Source: Gammaproteobacteria bacterium (GTDB lineage Bacteria; Pseudomonadota; Gammaproteobacteria; JAURND01). From it: a stretch of 64,000 nt of DNA. Below the pieces are notes generated by a model, which was not told where the DNA came from, made no database searches, and saw nothing but the letters and a program-made list of their open reading frames with translations. The DNA lies in assembly GCA_035546635.1 (NCBI GenBank), contig DASZWJ010000028.1:282856-346855 (forward strand). Reading direction: 5' to 3'. How positions within the stretch are numbered: the first letter of the stretch is position 1; each line of letters opens with the position of its first letter. This document shows positions 17,714-27,283 of the stretch, piece after piece. Made by a program: the position numbers and the translations under genes.

Positions 17714-20248
17714 ATGCTCACCCACTCCAAAGAAATCACTCGCATATCCATCGAACAAGAAATGAAGCAATCCTACCTAGATTACGCCATGAGCGTTATT
17801 GTAGGCAGGGCTTTGCCCGATGCACGTGATGGGCTTAAACCCGTACATCGGCGGGTGCTATTTGCCATGCAGCAATTGGGCAATGATTGGAACAAACCGT
17901 ATAAAAAATCTGCGCGTATCGTCGGTGATGTGATCGGTAAATACCATCCGCATGGCGATAGTGCCGTATATGACACGATCGTACGTATGGCGCAGCCATT
18001 TTCTTTGCGCTATTTGTTGGTCGATGGTCAAGGTAACTTTGGTTCAGTCGATGGCGATGCCCCTGCAGCCATGCGTTATACCGAAATCCGCATGTCAAAA
18101 TTGGCGCATGCTTTACTGGCGGATCTGGAAAAAGAAACTGTCGATCATGTGCTCAACTATGATGAAACTGAGCAGGTACCCGTCGTATTACCCACGCGTA
18201 TACCCAATCTATTGGTTAACGGTTCATCGGGTATCGCCGTCGGCATGGCAACCAATATCCCTCCGCATAATCTCAACGAGACCATAGGCGCCTGTATCGC
18301 TTTACTGGACAATAAAGAAGTCACCATTGATGAATTAATGACGCACTTGCCAGGCCCAGATTTCCCCACGGCCGGCATTATCAATGGCCGTGCCGGTATT
18401 TTACAAGCCTATCGTACTGGCCGCGGTCGCGTACTATTACGCGCTAAAACCAATATAGAAATTAATGAAAATACTGGCAAACAAGCCATTATCGTTAATG
18501 AATTGCCTTACCAGGTCAATAAGGCACGCCTCTTAGAAAAAATTGGCGAACTGGTCAAAGATAAAAAAGTCGAAGGTATCACCGCCATACGCGATGAGTC
18601 TGACCGTGAAGGCATGCGAATTGTGATTGAAGCGCGTCGCGGTGAAAACGCCGAAGTATTGCTGAATAATCTGTTTTTACAAACGCAGTTGCAGGTTACC
18701 TTTGGCATCAACATGGTGGCTTTAGATCACGGCCAACCGCGTGTGATGAATCTCAAAGAATTGCTAGAAGCTTTCATTTCTCATCGCCGTGAAGTAGTCA
18801 CCCGTCGCACGATCTATGATTTGCGCAAAGCACGCGAGCGCGCGCATCTATTGGAAGGTTTGGCTGTCGCGCTAGCTAATATTGACCATCTCATTGCTTT
18901 AATTAAAGGCTCAGTCAGCCCGGCGGAAGCTAAAGAAAAGCTGTTAGCAGAAGTATGGGCACCTGGTTTAGTTGTTGATTTGCTACAGCAAAATGGCAGT
19001 GAAATTTCTCGGCCTGAAAATCTAACTGAAGGATATGGATTACTCGCCTCGGGTTATCGCTTATCACCGGCGCAGGCACAGGCCATTTTGGACTTAAGGC
19101 TACATCGCTTGACTGGTCTGGAAAAAGAAAAAATTCTCCAAGAATATCAAGATTTATTGCGCCTTATACAAGATTTATTAGAAATTCTTGGCAATCCAGA
19201 GCGTCTAATACAGGTTATCCGTGAAGAATTGCTAGAAGTGAAAGAACAATTTGGTGATGCACGCCGCACACAAATCATGGAGAGTGAAGAAGATTTCACC
19301 ATGGAAGATCTAATTCCTGAAGAAGCAGTGGTGGTCACGGTATCGCATGGTGGTTATGCTAAAACTCAGCCTATCACTGATTATCAGGCGCAAAAGCGCG
19401 GTGGTAAAGGTAAATCTGCTGCAGCCATGAAAGAAGAAGATTTCATCGAGCATTTGATTGTCGCCAGCACCCATGACACCTTATTATGTTTTTCAAACCG
19501 CGGCAAAGTGTATTGGTTAAAAACTTATTTATTACCGCAGGCCAGTCGTCTGGCGCGCGGCCGACCGCTAGTGAATCTGTTGCCTTTAACTGAGGGTGAG
19601 CGTATCAGTGCCATACTGAGTTTGCGTGAATACACCCAGAATCAGTATGTAGTGATGGCCACAGCGCGTGGCACCATTAAAAAAGTCGCATTACCTGATT
19701 TTTCTCGTCCACGTAACGATGGCATTATCGCCGTAGTTTTGGAAGAAGGTGATGAATTGGTGGGTGTGGATATTACTGATGGTGAGCGCGAGATTATGTT
19801 ATTTAGTGATGCAGGCAAAGTAGTGCGCTTCCATGAATCACATCTGCGTCCTATGGGACGCAAGACACGCGGTGTACGCGGTATTCGTCTCAAATCCACG
19901 CAGCGTGTTATTGCGATGATTATTGCCAGAGCAGAGGGTACGATTTTAACCGCTACAGCTAATGGCTATGGTAAACGCACTTCTATTGAAGAATATCGCC
20001 AATCAGCCCGTGGCGCTCAGGGTGTTATCTCTATCCGTGTCAATGAACGTAATGGCGAAGTCGTGGGTGCTTTGGAAGTTGCTGACAGTGATGAACTCAT
20101 GCTGATTAGCGACCAGGGTCGTTTAATACGCACCCGGGTCGATGAAATTTCTCTGGTAGGCAGAAGCGCCCAGGGGGTTAAGCTGATCCGTTTAAATGAA
20201 GCTGAGCATTTAGTCGGTATTGAGCGCATTGTTGATGTGCAGACATAG
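17714..20248 (+). CDS. gyrA: DNA gyrase subunit A
   Basis: Breakage-reunion subunit of DNA gyrase, about 844 residues. The catalytic tyrosine falls at residue 122 in [11 protein letters not shown]. The quinolone-determining stretch HGDSAVYD keeps serine 83 and aspartate 87, the usual sensitive state. The C-terminal wrapping domain includes a GyrA-box-like QKRGGKGK. The frame is open from 17657, but the ATG at 17714 puts all known residues at E. coli-like positions and begins [14 protein letters not shown]. It stands alone between divergent gtrB and co-directional serC. Confidence 0.97.
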   Translation: MLTHSKEITRISIEQEMKQSYLDYAMSVIVGRALPDARDGLKPVHRRVLFAMQQLGNDWNKPYKKSARIVGDVIGKYHPHGDSAVYDTIVRMAQPFSLRYLLVDGQGNFGSVDGDAPAAMRYTEIRMSKLAHALLADLEKETVDHVLNYDETEQVPVVLPTRIPNLLVNGSSGIAVGMATNIPPHNLNETIGACIALLDNKEVTIDELMTHLPGPDFPTAGIINGRAGILQAYRTGRGRVLLRAKTNIEINENTGKQAIIVNELPYQVNKARLLEKIGELVKDKKVEGITAIRDESDREGMRIVIEARRGENAEVLLNNLFLQTQLQVTFGINMVALDHGQPRVMNLKELLEAFISHRREVVTRRTIYDLRKARERAHLLEGLAVALANIDHLIALIKGSVSPAEAKEKLLAEVWAPGLVVDLLQQNGSEISRPENLTEGYGLLASGYRLSPAQAQAILDLRLHRLTGLEKEKILQEYQDLLRLIQDLLEILGNPERLIQVIREELLEVKEQFGDARRTQIMESEEDFTMEDLIPEEAVVVTVSHGGYAKTQPITDYQAQKRGGKGKSAAAMKEEDFIEHLIVASTHDTLLCFSNRGKVYWLKTYLLPQASRLARGRPLVNLLPLTEGERISAILSLREYTQNQYVVMATARGTIKKVALPDFSRPRNDGIIAVVLEEGDELVGVDITDGEREIMLFSDAGKVVRFHESHLRPMGRKTRGVRGIRLKSTQRVIAMIIARAEGTILTATANGYGKRTSIEEYRQSARGAQGVISIRVNERNGEVVGALEVADSDELMLISDQGRLIRTRVDEISLVGRSAQGVKLIRLNEAEHLVGIERIVDVQT

Positions 20249-20302
20249 TGAGTTACGAAAAATTTTACCAACCCGCAATATAAAAAACAGGAGTTATCTT
20301 CA

Positions 20303-21385
20303 ATGCCTAGAGTGTACAATTTCAACCCCGGTCCTGCTACCTTGCCTGAAGCAGTATTAAAACAAGCCCAAGATGAATTGCTTAACTGGCAGGGTCAAGG
20401 TTTGTCCGTATTGGAAATTAGTCATCACGATCCGGCTTTTTTAAAAATGGTTGAAACTGCTGAAGCGGATTTTCGCGAATTACTAGCCATTCCAGAAAAT
20501 TATAAAGTTTTATTCTTGCAGGGTGGGGCGCGCAGCCAGTTTTCCATGGTGCCATTGAATTTATTGCGCGGCAAAACCAGTGCTGATTATCTTGATGTGG
20601 GTATTTGGTCAAAGATGGCGTTGACTGAAGCATCACGCTATTGCAACGTGAATATTGTTGCAAGTGGTGAGAAACAAAATTATATCTCCATTCCTGAAGA
20701 GTCTTCTTGGCACTGTGATCCTAATGCGGCATATTTGCATTATGCGGATAATGAAACTGTCAACGGGTTGGAATTTAGCAAGATTCCAAAAATAACTGAA
20801 GTGCCATTGGTCGCAGATATGTCCTCGAATATTTTATCCCGCGCCATTGATATCTCTCGCTTTGGCTTGATTTACGCTTCAGCCCAAAAAAATGCTGGTC
20901 CTGCCGGTCTCACTCTAGTCATTGTGCGCGAAGATTTATTAGGCCAAGCCTTGCCGATCACGCCAACCATGTTCAACTATAAAGTTCATGCAGACGCTCA
21001 TTCTATCTATAACACCCCGCCTACCTTTATCTGGTATATGGTTGGATTAACGTTTAAATGGTTGAAACAACAAGGTGGCGTAAGCGCGATAGAAAAAATC
21101 AATCAGCGTAAATCTGAAAAACTTTATCACTTTATTGACAATAATGATTTTTATAGCAATCCAGTTGATAAGCGTTATCGCTCGCGTATGAATGTGGTAT
21201 TTCGCTTGGCTAATGAAAATTTAAACGCATTATTTTTACAGGAAGCTAATGCGGCAGGACTTGCAGGTTTGAAAGGTCATAAGTTGGTAGGCGGCATGCG
21301 TGCGAGTATCTACAATCCCATGCCTGAAGCTGGCATTGATGCTCTAATTTCATTTATGCAAGATTTTGCTCGACGTAATGGTTGA
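20303..21385 (+). CDS. serC: Phosphoserine aminotransferase
   Basis: PLP enzyme that converts 3-phosphohydroxypyruvate to phosphoserine in serine synthesis and also acts in pyridoxine synthesis. Length of 360 residues is exact for the family. N-terminal YNFNPGPATLP, the PLP lysine in YASAQKNAGPAG near residue 196, and the C-terminal LKGHKLVGGMRASIYN are all typical. A clear ribosome site (CAGGAG) lies 8 bases before the ATG. The gyrA-serC order is common in gammaproteobacteria. Confidence 0.96.
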   Translation: MPRVYNFNPGPATLPEAVLKQAQDELLNWQGQGLSVLEISHHDPAFLKMVETAEADFRELLAIPENYKVLFLQGGARSQFSMVPLNLLRGKTSADYLDVGIWSKMALTEASRYCNVNIVASGEKQNYISIPEESSWHCDPNAAYLHYADNETVNGLEFSKIPKITEVPLVADMSSNILSRAIDISRFGLIYASAQKNAGPAGLTLVIVREDLLGQALPITPTMFNYKVHADAHSIYNTPPTFIWYMVGLTFKWLKQQGGVSAIEKINQRKSEKLYHFIDNNDFYSNPVDKRYRSRMNVVFRLANENLNALFLQEANAAGLAGLKGHKLVGGMRASIYNPMPEAGIDALISFMQDFARRNG

Positions 21386-21400
21386 GCTTCCTGAAGCGTT

Positions 21401-21426
21401 GTCATTCCCACCCAGGCGGGAATGAC
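21401..21426. repeat. Palindromic repeat (GTCATTCCC family)
   Basis: GTCATTCCCA and CGGGAATGAC flank a short CCCAGG loop, just after serC. It may serve as a transcript-end hairpin, but no T-run follows directly. Confidence 0.75.
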
Positions 21427-21492
21427 AGTGTTTTTTATAGGGGGTGAGTTACAGTCAGGCAATCTTTCATGTGGCGCATACCCTCATTGGAA

Positions 21493-23754
21493 CTAGTAAG
21501 AGGAATTAATTTGGGCATGGGAATCTTCTTCATTATGAGCTAATGAACTGCTATCTGGCGCAAGTGGTCGTGTTGGAACTTTAAATTCCTTTGGTATTTT
21601 CCCACTGGTTCGCAATGAGTTATTTTGTGGAAATTCGAACGGATAACGATAAATATTCTGCACCCAAGATTTTCCTTTTTTTATATTCTCTTTTGCGGAT
21701 TCATGTATTATCTCTAACCATCCAGTATACTCTGGTTTAAGAACAAGCAGCATTCTGACGGTTATTTCTAAAATTGCAACTGATTTAAAAGTTATCTTTT
21801 TAAAAAGATCTTCAAGACTATTAAATTGCAAATTGGCTAACTTATCCTCCAATGACGCGCCTATACAATTTCTTAAGGCATAGCATAGGCAACGAGCCGC
21901 AGTTTCATAGTTCGCAGTAAATTTCATAAATTTCATTTGTTTGCGAACAAGCAGAGCTTCTAAATCAGATTTAAACTTTATAAACGAAGGACCCGTAATT
22001 TTTTTTATATTTTCTAAGTCGGGACCAATATGGTCGAGGGTGCGTTTATGCTCCAGCGGAGTTGATTGAAGCAAATTTTGCGAGGATGATCGATTAAAGA
22101 AAGAGGAAGGGGTCTGTCTAGAATTTACTGGATTCATTTTAAATTCAGTTTCACTGATGCTCAGTTGTCTGTTATTCATATCAAATGTAGATTCCGGCTC
22201 TACGGCAGGAGGGGTGCCTGTGGGTAATTCTAAAGATTTAAAGGAAAAATTTTCTCCGTGCGCTTCTGATGAAGATGAGGGAAAAACATCAGATAAAGAC
22301 AGCTCAGTCAATGTACTAGAAAATGAATCAGGCGTTGATATAGGAGGTGTCGGATTTATTTTTCTTCCCCATGCAGATACATCCATTTGGCTATTTTCTC
22401 GATCAATCGGAAATTCGCGTCTCAGGAAAGGAGGAGTCGGTTCTGTCGACTTTCTTTTTAATCTATTAGGAGATGTTGTTAGCTGAGTTCCCAGTGAAGA
22501 AGAGGAGGACATTGATATGGGGGGAGCTGGATTTATTTTTCTTCCATAGGCAGAAACATCCAATTGACTACTTTCTCGATCAATCGGGAATTCGCGTCTC
22601 AGGAAAGAAGGAATCGGTTCTTCGGACTTTCTTTTTAATCTACCAGGAATGATTGGAAGTTGAACTTCTAATGAAGGAGCGGAAGAAAGTTGTGTGAAGA
22701 ATGCCGGAGTTCTTTTGGCTTCACTTGCATCTGTCGATAATTGTCGTATGTTTTTAAGGTCAGATGTATCAGTAGAGAAGCTTTTCGTTTCCTGAAGAGA
22801 AGATGATGGCTGAAATTCTGGCGCTATTGTAGAGGTGAGCGTTTCCGATGTGGCTAAAGTTCTTCCAGGTGGGAGAGGGGAAGCTACTTCCGCTTTTGAT
22901 TCTGGAGATGAAAGTGGAGAACCAACAGGTATGGAATAATTACTTTGATAGAAAACATAACCAACATCTTTGAATTTTGTTAAGTCAACACCTTCTTGTA
23001 AATTTTTAAAGAGTTGTTGAGCGGTAGGATTTGTTACATCTACGAAAGTAAAGTAATCATGATAACCATAAAAAGCAATGGTATGGTATTCATATTTTCC
23101 GATTTTGTTCTTTAACCAAATGTTAATATTGCCATATCGTGGTGAATCAGTGCTTTCCTTTAACGTTTTTTCAATTGTTGCTAAATCTTGATTATAAGAT
23201 TCTGGTTTCCTTACTTTCATCATGGTGGCTCTACCATTTGAAGTTAATTTAATCTCCTGTCGGTGAGTAAATTTTGATTCATCACTGGAAATTTCAAGAT
23301 GAGTATAGTAAGGCTGGAAATTTTTATTGCTACTTTCGGCGATCACTATTTTTCTGTGGGAGGAAGCCGGCTCGCCAGTCTCTGTTTTAAAGAAAAAAGA
23401 ATGATACTCATCTTCTTCCTCTTCTCTTACCTCAGGTCTTGGCAGATCTTTGTCATATCGAAGAAACTCTCCGCTTGCATCATCTTTGCCGTCTGGTATT
23501 TCGGTGCAAGGATGTCTAGTTAATGTATTTTTGCTGGGGCGCACGCCTTGACCCGGGTAAGTCATGTGGCGCTTGTGCAGAACTTCGCTAACAAAAAGAA
23601 TATTTAAATCACAGCGTGAGTCTAAATTGGGTAATGGATCTCCTTTTTTAGTTAATACAAGGTTTGTGGCGGCTTGCATTAATGATAGTTCTGATATAGG
23701 GTGGGTTAATTCTTCTTTTTTTAGAGGTTGATTTTGTTTTTTTTCTGAAGACAT
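21493..23754 (-). CDS. Large Ser/Pro-rich protein, candidate secreted effector
   Basis: I do not recognise a named family. The protein has 753 residues, no signal peptide and no membrane helix. Residues 1-275 look folded; about 276-600 are Ser/Pro/Thr-rich and probably disordered; about 600-720 form a helical domain. The linker holds two near-identical 43-residue units starting at residues 372 and 431 (RLKRKS.EP, FLRREFPIDRE, DVSA.GRKINP). The N-terminal region has C48, H224 and D239, the last two in YHTIAFYG and FTFVDVTNP, reminiscent of papain-like His-Asp spacing, but this is weak. The C-terminus is polar with an acidic patch (AHNEEDSHAQ), as in many Dot/Icm substrates. Effector status is inferred. 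Confidence 0.55.
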   Translation of the reverse strand: MSSEKKQNQPLKKEELTHPISELSLMQAATNLVLTKKGDPLPNLDSRCDLNILFVSEVLHKRHMTYPGQGVRPSKNTLTRHPCTEIPDGKDDASGEFLRYDKDLPRPEVREEEEDEYHSFFFKTETGEPASSHRKIVIAESSNKNFQPYYTHLEISSDESKFTHRQEIKLTSNGRATMMKVRKPESYNQDLATIEKTLKESTDSPRYGNINIWLKNKIGKYEYHTIAFYGYHDYFTFVDVTNPTAQQLFKNLQEGVDLTKFKDVGYVFYQSNYSIPVGSPLSSPESKAEVASPLPPGRTLATSETLTSTIAPEFQPSSSLQETKSFSTDTSDLKNIRQLSTDASEAKRTPAFFTQLSSAPSLEVQLPIIPGRLKRKSEEPIPSFLRREFPIDRESSQLDVSAYGRKINPAPPISMSSSSSLGTQLTTSPNRLKRKSTEPTPPFLRREFPIDRENSQMDVSAWGRKINPTPPISTPDSFSSTLTELSLSDVFPSSSSEAHGENFSFKSLELPTGTPPAVEPESTFDMNNRQLSISETEFKMNPVNSRQTPSSFFNRSSSQNLLQSTPLEHKRTLDHIGPDLENIKKITGPSFIKFKSDLEALLVRKQMKFMKFTANYETAARCLCYALRNCIGASLEDKLANLQFNSLEDLFKKITFKSVAILEITVRMLLVLKPEYTGWLEIIHESAKENIKKGKSWVQNIYRYPFEFPQNNSLRTSGKIPKEFKVPTRPLAPDSSSLAHNEEDSHAQINSSY
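22305..22650. repeat. Intragenic tandem repeat, period 177 bp (59 codons)
   Basis: Two copies of a segment coding RLKRKS through GRKINP with highly similar DNA; for example TCTCGATCAATCGG and AATTCGCGTCTCAGGAAAG occur in both. The period equals the distance between residues 372 and 431 of the encoded protein. The repeat lies in the disordered linker. Confidence 0.85.
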
Positions 23755-24241
23755 TTGCTTTTCTCTTTTAAGTTTTGGACTATAAAAACTATATTTAAAT
23801 TCGGTTTTAAGGAACCTTATTATATCTTGCTTAAAGCTAAAATTCGAATAATATATAATAAAATAAGAATAAAAATTAAGGAAACATTAAATTTTATGTT
23901 TTTTCCCAATTTGACGTTGCCTGGCTTGCTGGTTTGGGTTTCAGGAATAAGTTGCAGGGTGGGTGGAGAAGGCAGTTAGGATTTCGATTAATTTAGTTCC
24001 TGGAATGACCATAGTATTGCATGAGCCAGTTTTTGAAAGTGGGATCATCAATAAAATATTTGGGCAAGCTCCCTGTTTGCATTAGAACCTAATTTGTCTC
24101 AAGCCTTAGTTCATTTTATATTTAAAAACTAATTGGATTTAAATTGTCTAATTATACTTATTTATAAATTATATCTAATTTGAGAGATTAGCTATGTTAA
24201 TTGGATGCTAGTAGGTAGTGCTAGGCTATAACTTGATGGGA
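23755..24241. other. AT-rich gap without recognisable gene
   Basis: A 487-base stretch between the start of the effector candidate and the end of the recombinase gene. It must hold the promoter of the former. A plus-strand reading of 74 codons (23755-23979) has no ribosome site and low-complexity content, so I do not call it. No tRNA or attachment-site duplication was recognised. Confidence 0.5.
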
Positions 24242-25498
24242 CTATTCGTCGGGTTTGATCTTTTTCTTCTTTCCAGAGGCATGGCGTGCACGTAATTCAA
24301 TATCAATATATTTATCGGTAATTGCGCTGGAGCCATGTCCGGCATCATCTCTGACATGTTCTCGTGGGCGGTGTTTGACATCATCTGAAATACCAGTATG
24401 CCGCAGCCAATGGACTGTGGCTGCTTTCAGTTGTTCTGCTTCTTCAGTAAAACCATCATTTCCTAAGCGAGAAACTGCTGCATTAAAACAATCTTGTACA
24501 ATGGCGCGGATTTGACGCGTACTATTGATAGGCCCTTGTCCGCGTATTTTAGGTAGCAGGGGCGTGGTTTCGCCGGGATAGGGTAATGGGGTGAGGTTTA
24601 AACTTTGTCGGTAACGTTTTAACGCAGCTAACATGGCGTCACTCACCGTAATGATACGTTGCTTGTTGCCCTTGCCTACAGTAGTAAACCACCAATTGCC
24701 GTCCATATCTTTTTGAAAATGCCCCATTTGTGGTTCCCAGCGCTTGCTAGCGGCCAGCTCAGAGATTCGAAGATACATGCCGTACAATGCGTTCATCATA
24801 AATAATGTACGTTCATGTTGCGGATCATTGGCGGCTAACTGTTCTGCTGTTTCCAGCACGTAGAACCATTGGGTTTCGCCTAGGCGGCGTATGACGGAAG
24901 TAGTTTGGTATTTGCGCAGGAACTTACTTTTTTGGCGGATTTGCGCCACGGGGTTTAATTCAACATATTCTTCTTGTAGCAGATAACTGAAAAAACTTCC
25001 TAGGATAGCAAACAAAGCTTGTAAGGCTTTTTGTGAGAGCGTGTATTTTTTAGGATCAGCCGTTTCCCCACGGCTGTGTGCGACTTTATTCACAGTTGCG
25101 ACAAAAGGACGCCACGCGGGATTAGTCATGCGAGTACCATTTTTATCTAAAAAGCGCGGCACGTTTTTAATACCAATCCAGGTGGCGGGAGGCTTTTGGC
25201 AAAACTCCACGAAGCTTTCAATATCATGGCGTCTAATTTGGTTTAAGGATTTACCCGCAATCCACCAACTCCATTGCAGTAAACGTTCAATCTCACGACG
25301 ATAAGAGGAAAAAGTGGCTTCACTGCCGCGATAAGCGCGTAAAAATTGCGCCGCCTGGAAATAATCTTGCGTGCAATTAGGCAGGCTTTGGCAAGGGTTT
25401 TCTATAAAGTTATTTAGGTATTCTAAGGTGTCAAAGAGTGGGGCGGGAGATTGCTTTAAATAATCCGTTGTTGGTTTTGACTGCATAGGGATTCTCAA
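24242..25498 (-). CDS. Tyrosine recombinase / site-specific integrase
   Basis: A 418-residue tyrosine recombinase. The catalytic set is complete: arginine in MYLRISELAA, lysine in VGKGNKQR, HWLRH in the second box, a GH pair in DAGHGSS, and the nucleophile in TDKYIDIEL. An N-terminal SAM-like DNA-binding region precedes it. It begins with TTG 25498 or ATG 25486 and overlaps or abuts the end of apt, so it is likely co-transcribed with apt. No tRNA, excisionase or phage gene is nearby, which argues against a simple prophage integrase. Confidence 0.88.
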   Translation of the reverse strand: MRIPMQSKPTTDYLKQSPAPLFDTLEYLNNFIENPCQSLPNCTQDYFQAAQFLRAYRGSEATFSSYRREIERLLQWSWWIAGKSLNQIRRHDIESFVEFCQKPPATWIGIKNVPRFLDKNGTRMTNPAWRPFVATVNKVAHSRGETADPKKYTLSQKALQALFAILGSFFSYLLQEEYVELNPVAQIRQKSKFLRKYQTTSVIRRLGETQWFYVLETAEQLAANDPQHERTLFMMNALYGMYLRISELAASKRWEPQMGHFQKDMDGNWWFTTVGKGNKQRIITVSDAMLAALKRYRQSLNLTPLPYPGETTPLLPKIRGQGPINSTRQIRAIVQDCFNAAVSRLGNDGFTEEAEQLKAATVHWLRHTGISDDVKHRPREHVRDDAGHGSSAITDKYIDIELRARHASGKKKKIKPDE

Positions 25499-26046
25499 TA
25501 TTTTAATACTGAATGTACAGAATAACTGTTAAGCTGATTTTTGCCCTGCAATGCTTGCAATTCAATCAGAAAAGCCAGGGCTGCAACTTGGCCGCAAGCA
25601 GCTTCTGTCATATCAATCACAGCTTTAGCAGTGCCACCGGTCGCTAGTAAATCATCCACTATGAGTATACGTTTGCCTGGATGTATTGCATCTTGGTGCA
25701 TTTCTAAAGTTTGTTCTCCATATTCCATCGCGTAGGAGGTACGAGTGGTTTTTGCAGGTAATTTATTGGGTTTTCGTACTGGAATAAATCCAGCCTGCAA
25801 GCGGTACGCTACCATGGCTGCAAAAATAAAACCACGCGCTTCGATGCCTATTACTAAATCAATGCCGGCGTTGATAAAAGGTTCTGTCAAAGCTTCTACG
25901 GCTAGATGTAATCCATTAGCATCCTTAAGCAAAGTGGTGATATCGTAGAATAAGATCCCTGGCTTTGGAAAATCGGGGATTTCACGGATCAAATGCTGGA
26001 GATATTCGGTAGTTTTGGTCATGACAGGTGATTTCATGCGATACAT
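25495..26046 (-). CDS. apt: Adenine phosphoribosyltransferase
   Basis: Salvages adenine to AMP using PRPP. The PRPP-binding motif ILIVDDLLATGGT lies near residues 126-138, preceded by the family segments DFPKPGILFYDIT and VIGIEARGFIF. The frame offers three close starts (26046, 26037, 26022). MTKTTEYLQ at 26022 aligns best with other Apt proteins, while a GGA at 9 bases favours 26037. The C-terminus (SYSVHSVLKY) is usual. It overlaps the recombinase gene downstream. Confidence 0.95.
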   Translation of the reverse strand: MYRMKSPVMTKTTEYLQHLIREIPDFPKPGILFYDITTLLKDANGLHLAVEALTEPFINAGIDLVIGIEARGFIFAAMVAYRLQAGFIPVRKPNKLPAKTTRTSYAMEYGEQTLEMHQDAIHPGKRILIVDDLLATGGTAKAVIDMTEAACGQVAALAFLIELQALQGKNQLNSYSVHSVLKY

Positions 26047-26153
26047 TCCAGGTGAGAATTGGGTGTCTGCTAGTTTATACTGTAAAAATTTTCTCGTCGA
26101 TGGTATAAACTTTACCTCAAAATTAATAAATACTTAAACACTCAGAGTTTGCT

Positions 26154-26223
26154 CTGTAGAGTGCGAAAAAAGCTTGTCATTCCTGCCTACGCGGGAATGA
26201 CAAGCTTTTTTCGTACTCTACAG
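26154..26223. repeat. 33-bp inverted repeat with 4-base loop
   Basis: Arms 26154-26186 and 26191-26223 differ at two positions only. The outer part is CTGTAGAGTGCGAAAAAAG and the inner part is the GTCATTCC / GGGAATGAC palindrome seen elsewhere. The loop is CTAC. It ends 26 bases before the cysteine synthase-like ATG, between divergent apt and that gene. The AAAAAAGCTT/AAGCTTTTTT portion could act as a two-way terminator. Confidence 0.92.
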
Positions 26224-26249
26224 ATGATATCTGTCACAAGGACATACCC

Positions 26250-27203
26250 ATGATAATTCAAAATATACTGCAGGCCATCGGCAAAACTCCGATTGTAAAG
26301 CTCAATCGCATCGGTGCTGAATTGCCTTGTGAACTTTATGCTAAGTGCGAATTTTTAAATCCAGGTGGCTCTGTGAAAGATCGCATTGGTTACTATATGG
26401 TAGAACAGGCTGAAAAGCGGGGTGAGATCAAACCGGGTGATACATTAATTGAACCAACTTCGGGTAATACTGGCATTGGGATTGCATTGGCTGCTGCAGT
26501 GAAAGGTTATGACGTCATTATCACCATGCCGGAAAAAATGAGTCACGAAAAGCAGGTAGTGCTGGAGGCGCTGGGTGCCAAGATTTATCGCACACCTTCT
26601 GAAGCCGCGTGGGATGCGCCGGAGAGCCATATTTCTTTAGCTAAACGTCTACAGCAGGAAATTCCTAATGCTCATATTTTAGATCAGTATGGTAATCCTG
26701 ATAATCCGGGCGCGCATTTTAAATTTACTGCCCAGGAAATCCTCGATGATATGGATGGACAACTTGACATGGTGGTGGCCAGTGCCGGCACTGGGGGCAC
26801 TATCACTGGCCTAGCCAGGCGACTTAAGCAAGCAAAGCCGGATATTAAAATCATTGGTGTGGATCCCATTGGTTCCATATTAGGCGGCGGTACTGAGGTA
26901 AAGCCCTATCTGGTAGAAGGAATTGGTTATGATTTTATACCCAAAGTGTTGGATAACAGCTTGATAGATGAATATATCAAAATTAATGACAAAGACTCTT
27001 TTTTAATGGCGCGACGCTTAATCCGTGAGGAAGGTTTATTGGTGGGCGGCTCCTCTGGTGGAGCAGTGTGGGCGATGTTGCAAGCCGCTGCAAAACTGCG
27101 TGCTGGACAACGGTGTTTAGCTATATTGCCTGATTCCATACGCAATTACATGTCAAAGTTTGTAGATAATAAATGGATGCAGGAGCATGGTTTTATTCAA
27201 TAA
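26250..27203 (+). CDS. Cystathionine beta-synthase-type PLP enzyme (no CBS domains)
   Basis: A 317-residue fold-type II PLP enzyme. The PLP lysine is K43 in [11 protein letters not shown] and the substrate loop is TSGNTG at 70-75. Segments AWDAPESHI and [12 protein letters not shown] are diagnostic of cystathionine beta-synthase (serine plus homocysteine) and not of CysK/CysM, although the regulatory CBS pair is absent. AAGGAC precedes the ATG. The next gene is a Cys/Met-metabolism lyase, so together they can form reverse transsulfuration from homocysteine to cysteine. O-acetylserine use remains possible. Confidence 0.88.
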   Translation: MIIQNILQAIGKTPIVKLNRIGAELPCELYAKCEFLNPGGSVKDRIGYYMVEQAEKRGEIKPGDTLIEPTSGNTGIGIALAAAVKGYDVIITMPEKMSHEKQVVLEALGAKIYRTPSEAAWDAPESHISLAKRLQQEIPNAHILDQYGNPDNPGAHFKFTAQEILDDMDGQLDMVVASAGTGGTITGLARRLKQAKPDIKIIGVDPIGSILGGGTEVKPYLVEGIGYDFIPKVLDNSLIDEYIKINDKDSFLMARRLIREEGLLVGGSSGGAVWAMLQAAAKLRAGQRCLAILPDSIRNYMSKFVDNKWMQEHGFIQ

Positions 27204-27283
27204 ATACCAGTGTTTACAAGAACTTGAAAGCTGCAAAGCAAGGATTTTTAAATCCAGATGAAGCATTAAAATGGAGTAATCAA

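Noticed and set aside
23755..23979. Plus-strand frame of 74 codons before the effector candidate
   Set aside because: No ribosome site, low-complexity Lys/Ile-rich content, and it would occupy the promoter region of the divergent gene.
24242..25498. Prophage or integrative element marked by the recombinase
   Set aside because: No phage genes, tRNA target, excisionase or flanking direct repeats were seen; neighbours are housekeeping genes.
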